64,000 nt of DNA from Cryptomeria japonica (GCF_030272615.1 NC_081405.1:24535272-24599271), one strand, 5' to 3'; numbered from the stretch's first letter, positions 1-12,760 are shown. The notes: generated from the sequence alone by a model not told the origin. Translations and numbers: made by a program.

Positions 1-271
1 ATCACTACTCCCCTTGTCAAAATTATCTGTATACATGAATATGCTGAACTACTTGGTATACTCCTCTTGTATACACTATACTCCCCCTTTTTGACAAACA
101 TCAAAACTAGTTACCATTCGGTGGAGACAACTAGTAAAAAATGGATTTATACATTGTTCTTGCATCGGTGAGAGCGGCAGAGAGTGCATCCTTGACACTA
201 TCCATGAGTGAATTCTGAGCTATAATATCAGCTAATAGTGAAATCAGTCCATCTAAAGTGCTTCCCTCTGG
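1..271 (-). other. 3' untranslated tail of element A with polypurine-like tracts
   Basis: No coding sequence. Read on the minus strand it holds purine tracts, for example CAAAAAGGGGGAG at about 82-94 and CAAGGGGAG at about 9-17. These resemble the polypurine tracts that precede the 3' LTR in elements B, C and E. Which one is used cannot be decided because the 3' LTR is outside the window. Confidence 0.5.
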
Positions 272-3200
272 CTAAGTGGATAAGGAGGTAGCCTTGTTGA
301 TCCGTTCTTGGATGGAGTTCAAGTGCGGAATGAATAAGGTTTGAAGAGTCATAATGTCCATCCTTATTTTGTGCTCTTCATTCCTAAGTTCCAGTTGTTG
401 AGCCATGAGCATTTGTAGCTTGGTATAGAAATTATGAATAGAATTTGGCTCAGTGGTCAATTTATTGGAGAGATCGGTGATCTCTTTCTCAATCACTTCT
501 GTTTTATTCTTGATATCTTTAATGAATAAAGAGAATGTACAGAGTTTATGAAATAAATAAAGAATGTGCTTGAGTTGAGGGGACAACTCAGCAATAAATT
601 TGACAAGTTTTACTTTACCGATAGCAATGGCTTTCTGTACCTCTTCAATCATTTTTACAGTGAGCTCTTTGTTCTTCAATTTGCTTAGGTATTCAGATGC
701 GTCTACTCAAGATGTCTCGATCTGATTGAGGAGTTCATCCAGTTGAATATGGATGGCTACATCTTTTTTCATTGTAGCTTCAGGTAGCATATCTGTTAAT
801 AGTGCTTTGACCTTTTGAAGTAATCTATTTTTCTTTTGTATAGCCATTTGTCTCTCTTGTTCTGCTTTGGCTTTTCATAGTTCATCAAATTCAATAAGTG
901 CTTGCCCTTTTAATTTGGATATGTCTACATTTGGCAACACAATTGGTTTTGACAAATCTAACTTGAAACTATGTTTTTTCATTTTCTTTTCTTTAGAGGA
1001 GGAGGCTTTCATCAGTTGAACTAATACAATGGCTTGGGAGGCTTGTTTACCCTCGGTAGGTTGCTCGGTAGAGGCAACACTTTTGTCAATTTCTTTAGCC
1101 TCAGATGTAGCCTTCGATGAATCCTTGCTCGGGGTCTCAGTTGTAACATTTTCAATACTTGAAGGGGCTTGAGAAGTTTGTTCCCCAATGGCCTGAGAAG
1201 TAGCTTCTCCTTTGGTAGACTGGTGACCCTCTTTTCCTTGTTCAGTATCCTGAGGTGTCTCGGTTGAAACATGTTGACTTACCGGAGGATAGGACTTGAC
1301 TTGTTACAAAACTAACTCACTTGATACCAGTTTGGCATAAGCATTCCCTTCTATCATTTCCTGTTCCTGTACCTTGGTATCCATGACATCCTCATCAGGT
1401 TGTATGGTTTCAGCGGGATCAAGTTCACCTTGCTCATCAGTACTCTTGATTCGAAAGATTTCTTGCCATTTTTCCTTTCTCTCGTTCTCTATGTCAAGAT
1501 AAAGACCATTCATCAGTTTCAAGGCTCTTTGCTTGACTAGGAAGTTTGTGTGGTAGTTTTTCAGATGTTCACTTATCTCATCTACCGACATGTCCGGAAA
1601 GAGATGTACCAGACTTCTTTCTCTCATCTTCTTTTCCGAGTCCATGGCATATTTCCACCTGTTATCAATATGTAAATACAATGCTTTTGGAAGAGAATTA
1701 GTTACTTCCAATGGGACCAGTCAGAATTTCAGAAGAGTGCAGATGACAACTTCTTCAATTTGTCTCTTTTCTGCATCAGATCTGGAGTCATATTTTACAT
1801 ATCTAAATGCTCCAAATCCACCATATTACTTCAGATTGGCACAAAAATTACCAACACTATGTACATCTTCCTTTTTGCTCTTAACAATCTGAAATTTATT
1901 TTTGTCTTCAGATTCAGTGTCACTGGACTCTTTATTCAAAATGAGTCTCCGAGTAGACTTCTTATAAGTTTTTGTTACCTCTGCAACATTTTTCTGTTTC
2001 TTGCTTGGTGACATTGTAGATGATCTAGTGTTTGGGCATTTCACTAGAGAAGTCGGTGATACCTATGATGTATCCTGTTTCTTCCTTTTCAAAATTTTCC
2101 CTTTTGGCAACTCGGTGGTCAATGTAATAGCTGCTTCTTGGGATTCAAATTCCTCCTCGGTTATTACTTGAATGCTCTTGACAGGAGTGGAGGAAGATCC
2201 TTCTCCAAATTTCTCCGTTAAAGCTTTAATCATTTTTGTTGCTTTCCTTGTAGCCTTTGGTACTACAATGCTCATTTTGACTTTTTCTTTAACTTCTTCA
2301 TATGTACCGTATCTGATCTCGGTAGCATGCCTTGGGAGTGCAAGAAAAGCATCTATATGTTGCTATGTAATGTCAAAATCAATCTCATAACCCATAGGCG
2401 GCAAAGATTGAGTTCTTGGTTCTACGAAATTGACATAGCAGTAGTCAGTGTCCACTTCAAAACATATACTATCCTTGTACTTCTCCACTAACTGGGGTGG
2501 AATCCTGTGCCTATTATGCATCTTTTCCTGAAACTTGCTAAAATAATCATCCATATTCTCATTGAAGTTATCACCTAGTTGTTTGATGAAGTCATTGATT
2601 TGATGGGTGACTAGTCGGTGTAGCTCCCAAACTACATTACCGACTGATGGAAAGAATTTCTTAAAATAGAAAAACATGCATACCAAAAGTGATCCAAACT
2701 TCAGTGTGTTTGCCGAGTTGTTCTTCTTCGGCTTCCTTATGGTGTTGAGATTTTCAAACAAATTTTTCAACAACACTTCACATAGATCAATCTTCATGCC
2801 TTTCTTCACAATTCTATAGGCTAAATCAACAGCAGCACATGGTACACTATTTTCCCTTACCAATTGAAAGAAACAATAACCTATGACTCTAATTGCAAAC
2901 TTCAGCTTTGCATCTGTGACATTGTTCAGTTTCAGACCTCTGCAATCAGATTTGACTCCGGTTAAAGTGATCAATTCTTTCTATGAAATCATTTTCTGAG
3001 CTCGGGCATGGTCAAAAATAGGGTAACCGGTGATCAAGTGGATGATTTCCTTGGTGATCTTGAATGATTTCTCCTCTAACCACATAAAGTCACCATGAAC
3101 TCTGCTCAAAACAAATTTAACCCATTGGGGTTTGAGGACTCGTGGGTAGGTTAGGGCTTCGGTCAATCCCTTGATTTTAATGTGTTCAAACTTGCTATCC

Positions 3201-3436
3201 AGTTTCCCATCGGTACACAATTCATCATATGTGTCCTTGATCTCAGTGTGACCTAGTTCCTCAACACAACACTTAGTGAAGAATCTAACATCCTCAACTA
3301 ATAAAACCCTATCCGGAATGAGTGAAAATGCAGTTTTATTATCCGGTTCAGATGCTAGTTTGGGAGGTAGTGAGTATTTCAGTATGGGCTTCTCAATGTT
3401 CTCAACAACAACGAGTTTCTGAATCTTAGGAGCCAT
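272..3436 (-). pseudogene. Element A ORF2: long unknown protein following gag (broken)
   Basis: I do not recognise this protein. Open blocks at 3436-2981, 2974-2363, 2275-2063, 2044-1826, 1711-1304 and 679-272 all lie in the same minus frame, so they were one gene of about 1,055 codons, now cut by nonsense codons (for example TAG at 2981-2983) and local frame disturbances near 1021-1300. The start is ATG at 3436. The first ~360 residues form a globular region with conserved stretches HGDFMWLEE, ITKEIIHLITGY and KFGSLLVCMFFYFKKF. The middle is charged and low-complexity, and the end is predicted helical with an MIEEVQKAI...ERINKATS region. Element B codes for a clearly related protein in the same place (7734-10931), with HGEKMYLKR, ITKEDIHAMTGF and KFGQLLIGLLFYFQNF matching. 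No pol catalytic motif is present. Confidence 0.75.
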
Positions 3437-3977
3437 TTCAAACTTTGGATAATCACTAACGAATGAGCCTTAGGGTTTGAAAATTTTAACCAGCAGACGC
3501 TTTCCACTTAGTAAATATAACATAACTGATATGATTGGTTAACTTGCTTGACAATGCGTTGTGATTGATATAAATACCTTGAATTTCACTTCGGTAGAGA
3601 TTTGATCACCTTTGAATCGCTTCGCTCTGCTTTCTGAAAACTTGGTAAGTGTAAAAGGACCGCACAAAAGCTTAAAGTACACATTATACCTTATCGGGCT
3701 TCGTGCAGTTAGGTCAAAAAACATTAAATGCACTCGGTTCCACTAAACCGATATACCTTTCTTTTTGTGCTTTTACCGAGTAGCCAGACTTCCTGTATTT
3801 ACCGACTTGAGAGGCTTCCTGCATTTACCGACTTGACTAGTGCTCCAAAAGACTTGATAAAATTTCAAACATGCTAATGCATCTTAGCTATGTAGATTTT
3901 GAATTAAGTACATGATAAAATAGGAACTGTTAAGATTTTAACCTTGAGAGAATGCAGTCCCTTCATACCTTTACTGA
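3437..3977 (-). other. Non-coding spacer between gag and ORF2 of element A
   Basis: About 540 bp with no supported gene. It is rich in the pentamer ACCGA/TCGGT and holds a short imperfect direct repeat at about 3788-3835 (two copies of CTTCCTG(C/T)ATTTACCGACTTGA, about 31 bp apart). Element B has a spacer of similar size in the same position, so it may carry the leader or an internal expression signal for ORF2; that is inference. Confidence 0.5.
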
Positions 3978-5330
3978 TTAATTTGGAATAGATGCACCTA
4001 ACTCGGTAGGTAAGGTGCTTTCTTCATTTGACACAATTTCCTTCTTTTTCCAAATCATCTGGAACTTGCTTTTTATTTCTTCAATATCTCCTCTAGGTTG
4101 ATCTCTGCAATTTCTAGCCAAGTGTCCAACTTTGTGACAATGAAAACATGCCATACTAGGATTTCTCCACGATCTTCGGTTGTTCATTCCAAACCTTATA
4201 AAGCAGTTAGCACTTATATGTCCATATCTTCCACAACATTCACACCATATCCTTGTATTGTAATCCCATGGTACTGCAGTATACTGTCGGTTAGGATCTG
4301 TGTGAGTTTGGTAACCTCTAGTATTTGCTCGATGTGCATACCACATATAGTTCTTCTGCTTAAACCAGCACTTCTCGGTAGTGTGTCCATATCTATTTCA
4401 GTTTTTAGAAAACCCTTTGAATTTTGCCTTCTTATAATTGCTAAAATACTTTTTCCTACATTGATTAGATGTGTGACCATACTTATTGCAATTGTTACAA
4501 TAACCATTAGACCTAATGACATTCGGTTGCTTACCTTTTCTGATTTGGCACAAGTTTGCAGTATGTCCTTGTTTTCCATAGTAGTTGCAAATAGGTTTCT
4601 TTCCTTTGATGTTCTTCTTGTTTCTAGCTTGTTTTGATGATTCTCCTTTCTCGGTAGTGTGGATTCCCTTCTCGGTAGAGTCTTTTCCTTTGTAACCGAG
4701 TCCTGCATCTTTGTTGGGTCTTCTTGTATTCAGTTGCTCAACCAACATCTTTGATGCTTCATAACTCTTCTTCAGTGTTTCTTTTGGTTTCTTCTCTATT
4801 TCAAGTTCATCGGTCAATCTTGATAATTCAAGTTTCAATGCTTGATTCTCACCATCTTTCAGATTTGCTTCATGATGTGCATAACCCAATTGATCTGATA
4901 GATTACTTTGAATTCCAGTCATCCTAGTGATTTCATCATTCTTTTCAGACACTAATGCTTCAAGCTGTTGTTTTTCTCTTTCTAGATCTCTTAATTTATC
5001 CCTGGCTATCCTCAATGCATCAAGATTTTCAGTCATCTGTGTGCTGAAATGTTCATGTTCCCTTTTCATTGTTTTTAGCTGATCATTCAGTGCTTTGTTC
5101 TTTTCTTTCAATGCTCCAATCATTTCTTCAGTCTCTTCAGATATACTGTTCTCAGACGATGTCTCAATTTGTTGCACTAGCTCTTGAGAGTCCTGCAAAT
5201 CATCAGACAATCTTCTTCTAACTTTCAGTGATCTTTGCATTTGTTTCTGCATGTCAGCAATCACTTGATTAGCATGATCCAATTCATTTTGAAGATTCAG
5301 AATTCTCCGAGATTGTTTGTAGCCTTCCAT
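3978..5330 (-). pseudogene. gag: Element A gag: coiled coil plus five zinc-knuckle positions, one TGA
   Basis: Gag-type nucleocapsid protein that would package element RNA. The likely start is ATG at 5328-5330, since the open frame upstream to 5378 begins with TTG beside the PBS. About 200 N-terminal residues form a heptad-rich coiled coil (LQNELDHANQVIADMQKQ onward). Zinc-knuckle positions follow: CNYYGKQGHTANLC (second Cys changed to Tyr), a perfect CNNCNKYGHTSNQC, a damaged NRYGHTTEKC, then CECCGRYGHISANC and CFHCHKVGHLARNC. The frame is continuous from start to 3978 apart from one TGA at 4398-4400. That TGA occupies a metal-binding Cys position of the third knuckle, whose first Cys also reads Ser. 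It is about 450 codons, long for a copia Gag because of the coiled coil. Confidence 0.85.
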
Positions 5331-5378
5331 TGATAAGATCTTTCTCTTTAGGCAGTTAAACCCTTTTCCAAGATTCAA

Positions 5379-5390
5379 GCTCTGATACCA
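5379..5390 (-). other. Primer binding site, initiator tRNA-Met (element A)
   Basis: The plus strand reads GCTCTGATACCA, the 3' end of plant initiator tRNA-Met; the minus strand therefore carries the classical PBS TGGTATCAGAGC, two bases from the LTR border at 5393. Confidence 0.92.
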
Positions 5391-5392
5391 AT

Positions 5393-6567
5393 TGTTAGGC
5401 CCAATATGGAAAGCTAATGTACTGAGAAGGGGTGAATCAGTACTTCAAATCTTTTCCTCAACAAAAACTTTACTGTTAAGCATAAACCAAATATTGCTGA
5501 AACATAATATAATGCTAAAACAAATAAATAACAATCATACATGATTCACTCCATAACACATATATTTTGGTTATGCATAAACTCCTTGTTAGAGAGAAAA
5601 ACTACGGTGAGGATGGCACCCACAACTTCACTACTGCAATAATAAAGGTTGTTCAGTTAGAGCTACATGTTTAGTTATTTCTGATAGCTTACCCTGTTAG
5701 GAGTATCAAGATCTTTAGATCTACCTTGCTAAAGGATTTTACAACACTTATACTAAAATGTTGTACCTGGTTAAAGGCTTTACAATTTATAGACTTTGTT
5801 AGAGTCTTTTACCCTGTTAAAGGTTTCTCTTACAACTCAAAATATTACAATCAAAATCTTACAAAATATCTACAACTTCACATTTGACATGTTATAGCAG
5901 ATTCTATGTGCTCAAAATGAAATTACCTTGCTTATAGCATACCTCGGTAACCCATAGAATAACTCGGTAAACCTTAATATTTACTTTGTTCCTTGACTAT
6001 TCTCTGAAATCCTTCTCGGTGACCTCCGTGTATCTACAACAATCATAACACTCAGTGCTTTCCCATGATTTTGCCTTTCACATATGTCTTGCTTCACACT
6101 CATATTTGAACCTCAATTCATGCTATATAAATAGATCTCTTATGACGGTGATCTTGTTCATGCTTCGATCTTACAAACATGATTCATCGAATGAATAACC
6201 ATACAAAAATACTTCATTGGATAGATGTCCTCAAAATCATACAAAATCTTAAGGGGCAATTTCCAATGTGTTAATGGTTCCTTTTTCCTTGATCTTTGTA
6301 ACACGTTTCCCATATGTGTCTAGATTCAATGAATCTGGTAACACGTTTCACTCGGTGTGTATCAACTCGGTATACCATCTTTGCTGCTCAGTAGTCATAG
6401 AACGTTACTCGGTAGACAACTTGGTGTATACTAAACTCTGTGACTTGTAACTTCTGTAACCGACTGCTCTGTGCTTACCGACTAAATATTTGGGTAGTAA
6501 TAACCGACTAGAGTATATAGAATGACTTTGGACATAAAACTAATGACAACTTAGTAAATAGTAATAG
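5393..6567 (-). repeat. 5' LTR of element A (outer end probably truncated)
   Basis: Starts TG at 5393 just beyond the PBS. It contains the block GGGGTGAATCAGTAC (about 5429-5443) and the block around 5589-5640 shared with the LTRs of B, C, E and H. A TATA-like CTATATAAATAG lies at about 6123-6134. CTCGGTA/ACCGA motifs are frequent. From about 6568 the sequence aligns with the interior of element B's LTR, so the upstream (U3) end of this LTR appears to have been lost at the junction. Confidence 0.7.
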
Positions 6568-7402
6568 TTAAAGATCCCAAAGCTCTATTAGGAGCTATAC
6601 CCTGTTAAAGGTAGTACCCTGTTAGGAGTAGCCTCAATGGAGAATTTTAGACTCCAAGCTAATGGATCACCTTGTTAAAGAATTTGAACAATGAATCTTG
6701 TTAGAGCTTACCCAGTTAGGGGATTTGACTGTTGTAATGATTATAAAACAATAGGTGGTGTGATCTAAAAGTATCACAACTTGCTTGAATAGATCCTCTT
6801 CTGCGCACTCAAAACTGCATCACCAACATATTATGTAATGCCTTCAACAACTTAACACTTCTATCTTTGCATCAAATTATCTCCTTAGAAATAGTTAATC
6901 ATAATGTCATTATATAGACATTTAGATTTCATGTCGACTTAGAAATCATATCACAATTTCCTAGGTGCAGTGTATCTGGACAATCTAACATAACTCATCA
7001 CAAATTACCACCAAATTTTGTCGGTTAGGGTAGCTCATCACGACCGGTGATAGCTCATCACACAATCAATGAATACTGATTGGAACACCGATACCGGTTA
7101 GAGTTAACCACTACAACATGTAAACTGATTGTCCTTCATTTTCTTCTTTGATGGTCTCAGTTGAATGTTCAAGTTGGTGTCAAGTCATTCCCGCATATAC
7201 CGGTTGTCCACATGTGCTGGTTGACACTCTCTAAACCATCATAAACTAAGCATCAAATACTAGTTGTAATACAAGTAACTTTTAGAAGCAATACCAGTTT
7301 ATCTAAGGTTACAATGGCAATGAGAACATATGTGTGTGTGTGTACATGTTCCATCAATGACAACACATGAAGTCATTCATTACAATCATCATCAAGCCAA
7401 CA
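6568..7402 (-). repeat. 3' LTR of element B (partial)
   Basis: Ends ...CCAACA at 7402 directly next to the polypurine tract, giving a minus-strand LTR start of TGTTGG. Homology with the other LTR begins at about 6568; the part equivalent to 12763-13062 is missing. Confidence 0.75.
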
Positions 7403-7414
7403 ATCTCCCCCCTT
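7403..7414 (-). other. Polypurine tract of element B
   Basis: Minus strand AAGGGGGGAGATT, immediately inside the 3' LTR. The 35-nt context 7397-7431 differs at one base from the PPT/LTR junctions of elements C (31450-31484) and E (33634-33668, minus). Confidence 0.8.
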
Positions 7415-7585
7415 GGCATTGATGGCAACACTTAGAAAATGTTACAACTTTACAACTAAGTGTGCTTACAAAAAAAAATGTACAAACATAATTCAACTCC
7501 CCCTTAACAATACATACACAATTTTCACAACACGGATACATATTTTTTCTCCCTCTTTGACAATAATGCCAAATTGAAAAGTAAA

Positions 7586-7685
<100 letters not shown>

Positions 7686-7733
7686 CAAAATTTGTATCAA
7701 AAGTTTATATATACAGAATGTAAGAGTTCTGTA

Positions 7734-8572
7734 TTAAGGAGTGTTTAGTTCAATTTTCAAGAAAATATTACTAAAAGTAAGCTTCATTTGAGAAAAATCA
7801 TTTTCCCATGTTTCCAGTAAAGTTTTAGTAATCTCTATGGTAGCCATGACCTGTGCAGAAAATTCTTCCATTGCATCAACTGTACTCATCTCTGGAGTAG
7901 CTAGAACTGGCTTTGCATTCTTATAAGATCGTTGCAAGATGTCCACCTTCGGTCTCAATATGTTCTTTAACTCCTTAAGGGATCAGAGTCTCTTTGCTTG
8001 TTCAAAATCATACGAATCTAACCGATTTTGCAAATCATCAACAAGTTTGCCAAAAGCTAAGAATGAATCCTGTAAAGGTATGTAGGCATTACATATCTTT
8101 TCTAGTTCCAGTTTTGTCTCTTGTCACTTCTTAACTAAATCAACATAGAAAAATGAAACATTAGATGTATAGGCTAAAATTTTGCCTACTGTCTCAATAG
8201 CTTTTCTCAAAAGATATTTGTTCAGGGATAAAACAATCTTCCCTGTATCAATATCTTTCATTATTTGTTCTCCTCTTTTCTTCCTGTAGTTTTTCTCAGC
8301 CATAGTTTGAGCAGTTTTCTCAAGGGACTTGAGTTGGGCAGAAGAATCATCAACCAATTGGCCAAGCTTGTCAATAGGAGTTGACAAGTTCTCTATAGCA
8401 GTCTCCCGTAGAAGATGATAAAATCTCCACAAGAGTTTGGATGGTTTCTGCTTCCTTCCTTTGTTCCTTAAGCCTCTTCTTTTGTGCTCTAGATTGCATC
8501 ATAGTTTCAATCTCCAATAATTCTGATGCACTCATATTGTCAACATATATAGGCCCTTTGATGCCAAATGAG

Positions 8573-8618
<46 letters not shown>

Positions 8619-10931
8619 GCTGCTTGACTAATGCCTTTTCCAGTTCAATAGATTTTGCCTTCTCATGTTTCTCTTCCTCTCATTCTTTCTCCTTTTCCTG
8701 TTCAGCGGACTTCTCTGCAACTCTTTCTGTAGGTTTCTCCTGGGTAGCTTGTGAAACCAGTGGGAGTTGTGATTTCACTAGTTGATCTTTTATCGGTGGG
8801 GATGTAATATCCACACTTGGTTGAGTTGTCAGTATATCCACTGCATTAATTTGTGAAATACTAATAACCGATTGTTTCTTATCTGGTTCAATAATATTCC
8901 CAGATAGATCAATAGTATCTTGTATTTCATCAACAAAGATCATCGGTTGGGAAGTAGTGTCATCCATTTTCTTGATAGGATAGACAATATCAACTTGCAC
9001 TATTTCTTCCTCATCCATCTCCAGTCATACTTCAGGCTCTGTTTTCTCATCATTATAAGACTTTGAATGCTTATGCATCCTATGAATATTTTGAGCTATC
9101 TGATGAGTTTCAATTTCAACAGATTGAGTTTTCCCATTTAATAACTTCAATCTTCTTTCCTTAAAAATGAACCATCCTTTGTAATTATCAAGGCAACAAA
9201 TTCATCTCTAGATAATTTAGGAAAATATTGAATAAAGACATTATCAATAATTTCTTGATCTTTGTTAACAACAATTTGCCATTTATTTGCAAGAATAGAG
9301 TACAAAAAATCAGAAATATCATCTTTAAGGTCCCGAGGTAATCAATTGTATTGATATAAATAGTTGATTACCTTTTGAACAATTTGTTCCTTCTAGTCTT
9401 CATCAAATGAATCAAAACATTTTTTGACATTATCAAATCTATTCCTCCCTAATGTTTTCAACGTCTACAAAAAATTAGTCATAGGCTTGTAAGATAAGAC
9501 ATTAATATGAATACTTGCCTTTGGCACTTCTTCTACTGGTTTAGCTACTTTACTAGTTGTTTTCATTTTCTTGGGTTCCTCCTCAGTGTCAGTATCATCA
9601 GATTCTGCTTGAAGAATCAGTTGACGACATCTCTTCTTTGTTGTAGTCTACTTCATAGCATTTACTTTGGGTACCTGTTCCTTTTTGACTTGGACACTTC
9701 ATGTCACTCTTGTATTAGAAAGTACAAAAGGTGTTGAAGGTGCTTTCTCAATCTTCTTCTTCTTTCCTTTAACATTACTGGGCTGAGCATTATTGGTTTC
9801 AACTTTTGCAGTTTGCTCCTCAACAATATCCAGTCTTTTCTTCTTCTTGTCCACTGGAGATGCCAACAACTTATTGGCATAACCAATCGATAAGTCATAA
9901 TTGACTTCATAGCTCATGTCTTCAATTTCATCTTCTCTTGGTTCAATAGCTTCCATCAGACAGAAATCAGTGGTGACTATGAAAATGATGGCCTAAGCAA
10001 AGTTTTTCACCACATCCTCAGGTAGCCTTACCCTCATACTCATTTTCTTTTGAAATTCATTGAAGTACTTGTTCATTGCTATAGATAAAGTGTTCCTAAC
10101 AGCCTTAATGTTGTTCTTAATCTGAGAAGTTACCGGTAGGCCTTTAGACCATTCAATATCACCAATTCCCAGTAGGAAATTCTGAAAGTAAAACAATAAG
10201 CCAATCAATAACTGACCAAATTTGAACTTCTGACTACTATCCTTCTTAATTGACTGTAGATTCAACATCAATTGATTCCTTATGGCCTCACATAGGTCAT
10301 AATCTGCATTCTCAGCAATCATTTTATAGGTTGTATGCACTGCTGCAGATGACACACTGTTCATTCTACTGGAATAGAATATCCTATAGCCTATAACCAT
10401 AGTAGCTAGTTTAACTATTGGGTCCTTAATGTTATTAACAGGAAATGCATGCCCATCAGAGGTAGACATGGTTAAAGTTGTTACAGTCTCTTTAGAAATT
10501 CGCCTCAGCTTGGGAACTTCACCGGTTGACCAAAAACCAGTCATTGCATGAATATCTTCCTTGGTTATAGTGTGTGTCCTTTTCAGATACATTTTTTCAC
10601 CATGAGCATGACTAAGAATGATTCTGATGTGTTCCTCTTCAAAATCCTCAAGAAAATAAGTTGCATTGTGAAAACCCTTCTCATAAACCCTAATATACTC
10701 CAATTGAATCTTTCCACTCTTATCGCAAAGGGATTTCAATTGAGAATAAATTGATAGTGATCCCAAATATTTGATTTTACAGTCAATATAGCTAGACAAA
10801 TCACCTCTTGCAATAATATCATCAAGAACTTGAGACAAAGCATTGTAAGAAACTATTTGTTCTGATTCCTCAATTTCCATAAGTTCTGATGTGATCATTA
10901 GTCTATCTAATTTCTTAGATGATGAAGCCAT
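7734..10931 (-). pseudogene. Element B ORF2: long unknown protein, homologue of element A ORF2 (broken)
   Basis: Starts at ATG 10931 (MASSSKKLDR). Open blocks 10931-9993, 9956-9699, 8432-8124 and 7958-7734 share one minus frame, giving an original length of about 1,065 codons, nearly the same as in element A. The block 9018-8680 is in another frame, so paired indels occurred. Residues 1-312 form the conserved globular domain (HGEKMYLKR, ITKEDIHAMTGF, MVIGYRIFYSSRMNSVSSAAVHTTYKM, KFGQLLIGLLFYFQNF; all have counterparts in A). Near 9160-9340 a second conserved piece reads LYSILANKWQ...IQYFPKLSRDEF, matching LYLHIDNRWK...VHLFPDMSVDEI in A. A poly-Asp tract comes from the (TCA)n run, and the C-terminus is helical. 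Function unknown; no protease, integrase or RT motif. Confidence 0.75.
8573..8616. repeat. (TCA)n microsatellite encoding poly-Asp in ORF2
   Basis: About 14-15 TCA/ATC repeats; read in the ORF2 direction they are GAT codons giving an acidic tract within the charged middle region. Confidence 0.95.
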
Positions 10932-11539
10932 TCAGATAAACTTGATTTGAAAAAGGATTTACAAAGAAATACCTTAATTATTGCATGTAGCCTCGGTTAC
11001 CTGTTGGTTATTCAAATGCACACTAGTTCCACCTTCACTAATCTTCGAATCAGCTTCAATCACGCAATTCACGACACAAATTCGTCTAAGACCAGCTAGC
11101 AATTTTCTTTTTGCTTTGCAAATGCATTTAGGGTAAAAATAACATAGTAAAATTCCCTTTTATCCTTTTTACGTATTGCATTATTTACTTGACCACTAGG
11201 GTTACAAACCCTAATACACCGCTTGACGATACATTCAATATTAACAGGTGTAAAAAATGGTTGATAAACTTTCAAAAAACTGATTGACAAAGATGTCAAG
11301 ATTTCATACATAATAAATCAAAATACAAACTTTCTTACCACTCAACTTTCAAGGGGTCTGGAAGTAGATTTACCGCTATGCTCCCCTTAGCCTTGTTGAA
11401 AGGCTCAATTCACCAGTGTAGGATTCTCCACATTGGGTGAAGGATTAGGTTCTTCTGTAGGTATATCATCACTCTTCTTTTTCTAGATTCGTTTAATCTC
11501 TTCTCTGGTTTCCTCAACATTTACCTTCTTCTTACCTTT
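10932..11539 (-). other. Non-coding spacer between gag and ORF2 of element B
   Basis: About 600 bp without a supported gene, in the same position as the spacer in element A. Only short incidental open frames are present. Confidence 0.5.
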
Positions 11540-12700
11540 CTAATTTACATAATGATTAACCGGTTTGTTCTTCCTAGTTCTACATAACTTTGCCATGTGT
11601 CCCGGTTTATGACAATGATAGTAGGCCATTTTAGATGATCTCCAAGGTCCTACATTTCCTCTTCCAATTCTCCTTCTGCAATTCATAGCCACATGACCAT
11701 AATTGTTACAAATGGTGCAAATTACATTAGTTACCTTTTCCATCTCAAATGGACTAAACCGGTTGACATAGGGTTTTTGTCAATTCATGTTACCCCGATT
11801 GTCATAGGTTCTCCTCTAGTTACTGTTAGGTCTTGGATTCATGTGAGGTACTGGATTATTTTCTCTATATCTTCATTCAACTGATCTATGTCCATACATG
11901 TTGCATGTAAAACAATGACCTTCAAATCTCTTAGATGCATACCTAGTATTTGCATTGTAGCCTGTATTCTCATTGGGTCTATTTCTACACACATTTTCAG
12001 TATGCCTAGGTTTATGAAAGACAAAGCAAATAGGTTTAAAAACTCTCATACCGATAGAATTATTAGCCTTAGGAGCAGTTTTGTCTTTGTGAATGTTGCT
12101 CTTTGTTCCAGAAGACTCTCCTTTCTCAGATGTGTTAAAGCCTATTCCTGATGTATCACCTTTCACCCTCTGTGATTGGATCTTCTCATTTAGCATAGAA
12201 GAACTTTTATTAAACTTTTCCAACTTTCCATTAGCCTCAGTGAGTTCTCTTGTAAGATCTTCATTGTGTTTTGTAAGAGTCTCTCTTAGGGATGATGCCA
12301 TTTCAAGATCCAGTTGCAAAGCTTCTTTTTCTTCTTTTTCTGCATACCAATGCTCATGCAAGGTTGCATTCTCTTGTTTGAACTTAGCAATCTCATGATC
12401 TCTTTCTTTGATAAGGTCTTCATCTGCCCTCCTAGCTTCTAGCTCTTAACTCATGTGGATAGTTGGGGCTTGTAACTCTCTTCTCAGATTTAGCTTTTCA
12501 CCGTTCAGTTTTTCAACTTCTTTACTTAATGCATCAATGTTAGCTTCATCTGAAGAACTATTATTAGATATTTCCAATAGTTGTTCAGTCAACTCTCTCC
12601 TTTTGACTTGTGAAGCTTTAAATCCAACCCTTAGGGTTTCAAGCTCTTCCTTGGTAGCTTCAAGCATTCTATCCATCTCAAAGTAGCTCATATTCCCCAT
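11540..12700 (-). pseudogene. gag: Element B gag: coiled coil plus zinc knuckles (broken)
   Basis: The likely start is ATG at 12700 inside GCCACCATGG, a strong eukaryotic initiation context; the open frame upstream begins with TTG. The coiled coil (MDRMLEATKEELETLR onward) runs to about residue 230. Knuckle positions are CFVFHKPRHTENVC (second Cys changed), CFTCNMYGHRSVE followed by TGA where the last Cys is expected, CTICNNYGHVAMNC (intact), and YYHCHKPGHMAKLC (first Cys changed to Tyr). The blocks 12724-12446, 12361-11873 and 11743-11540 are in one frame, separated by nonsense codons (TAA at 12446-12448, TGA at 11873-11875 and others). Similar to element A gag in order and in MEG...-type N-terminus. 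Confidence 0.83.
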
Positions 12701-12748
12701 GGTGGCTTTAGGGTTTCCTTCCAAGCGATTAAGCCTTAAAGAAGCTAG

Positions 12749-12760
12749 GCTCTAATACCA
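12749..12760 (-). other. Primer binding site, initiator tRNA-Met (element B)
   Basis: The plus strand reads GCTCTAATACCA, one base away from the canonical GCTCTGATACCA tRNA-Met 3' end; two bases then lead to the LTR at 12763. Confidence 0.88.

Larger units (their letters stand above)
1..6567 (-). mobile_element. Element A: gag-only (TR-GAG-like) LTR retrotransposon, 3' LTR outside window
   Basis: On the minus strand the order is 5' LTR (5393 to about 6567), a PBS matching initiator tRNA-Met (5379-5390), gag (5330-3978), a long unknown ORF2 (3436-272), then purine-rich tracts near the window edge. The 3' LTR lies left of base 1. No protease, integrase, reverse transcriptase or RNase H motif is visible anywhere inside, so the element is non-autonomous. 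tRNA-Met priming and Gag zinc knuckles are typical of Ty1/copia-derived elements, and gag-only plant elements are known as TR-GAG. The right border is where sequence homologous to element B's LTR begins; a true terminal CA was not identified there. Confidence 0.8.

Noticed and set aside
4098-4637. 179-codon plus-strand open frame over element A gag
   Set aside because: Lies opposite the zinc knuckles of gag, with no motif of its own.
8441-8785. Plus-strand poly-Ser open frame
   Set aside because: Shadow of the (TCA)n run on the strand opposite element B ORF2.
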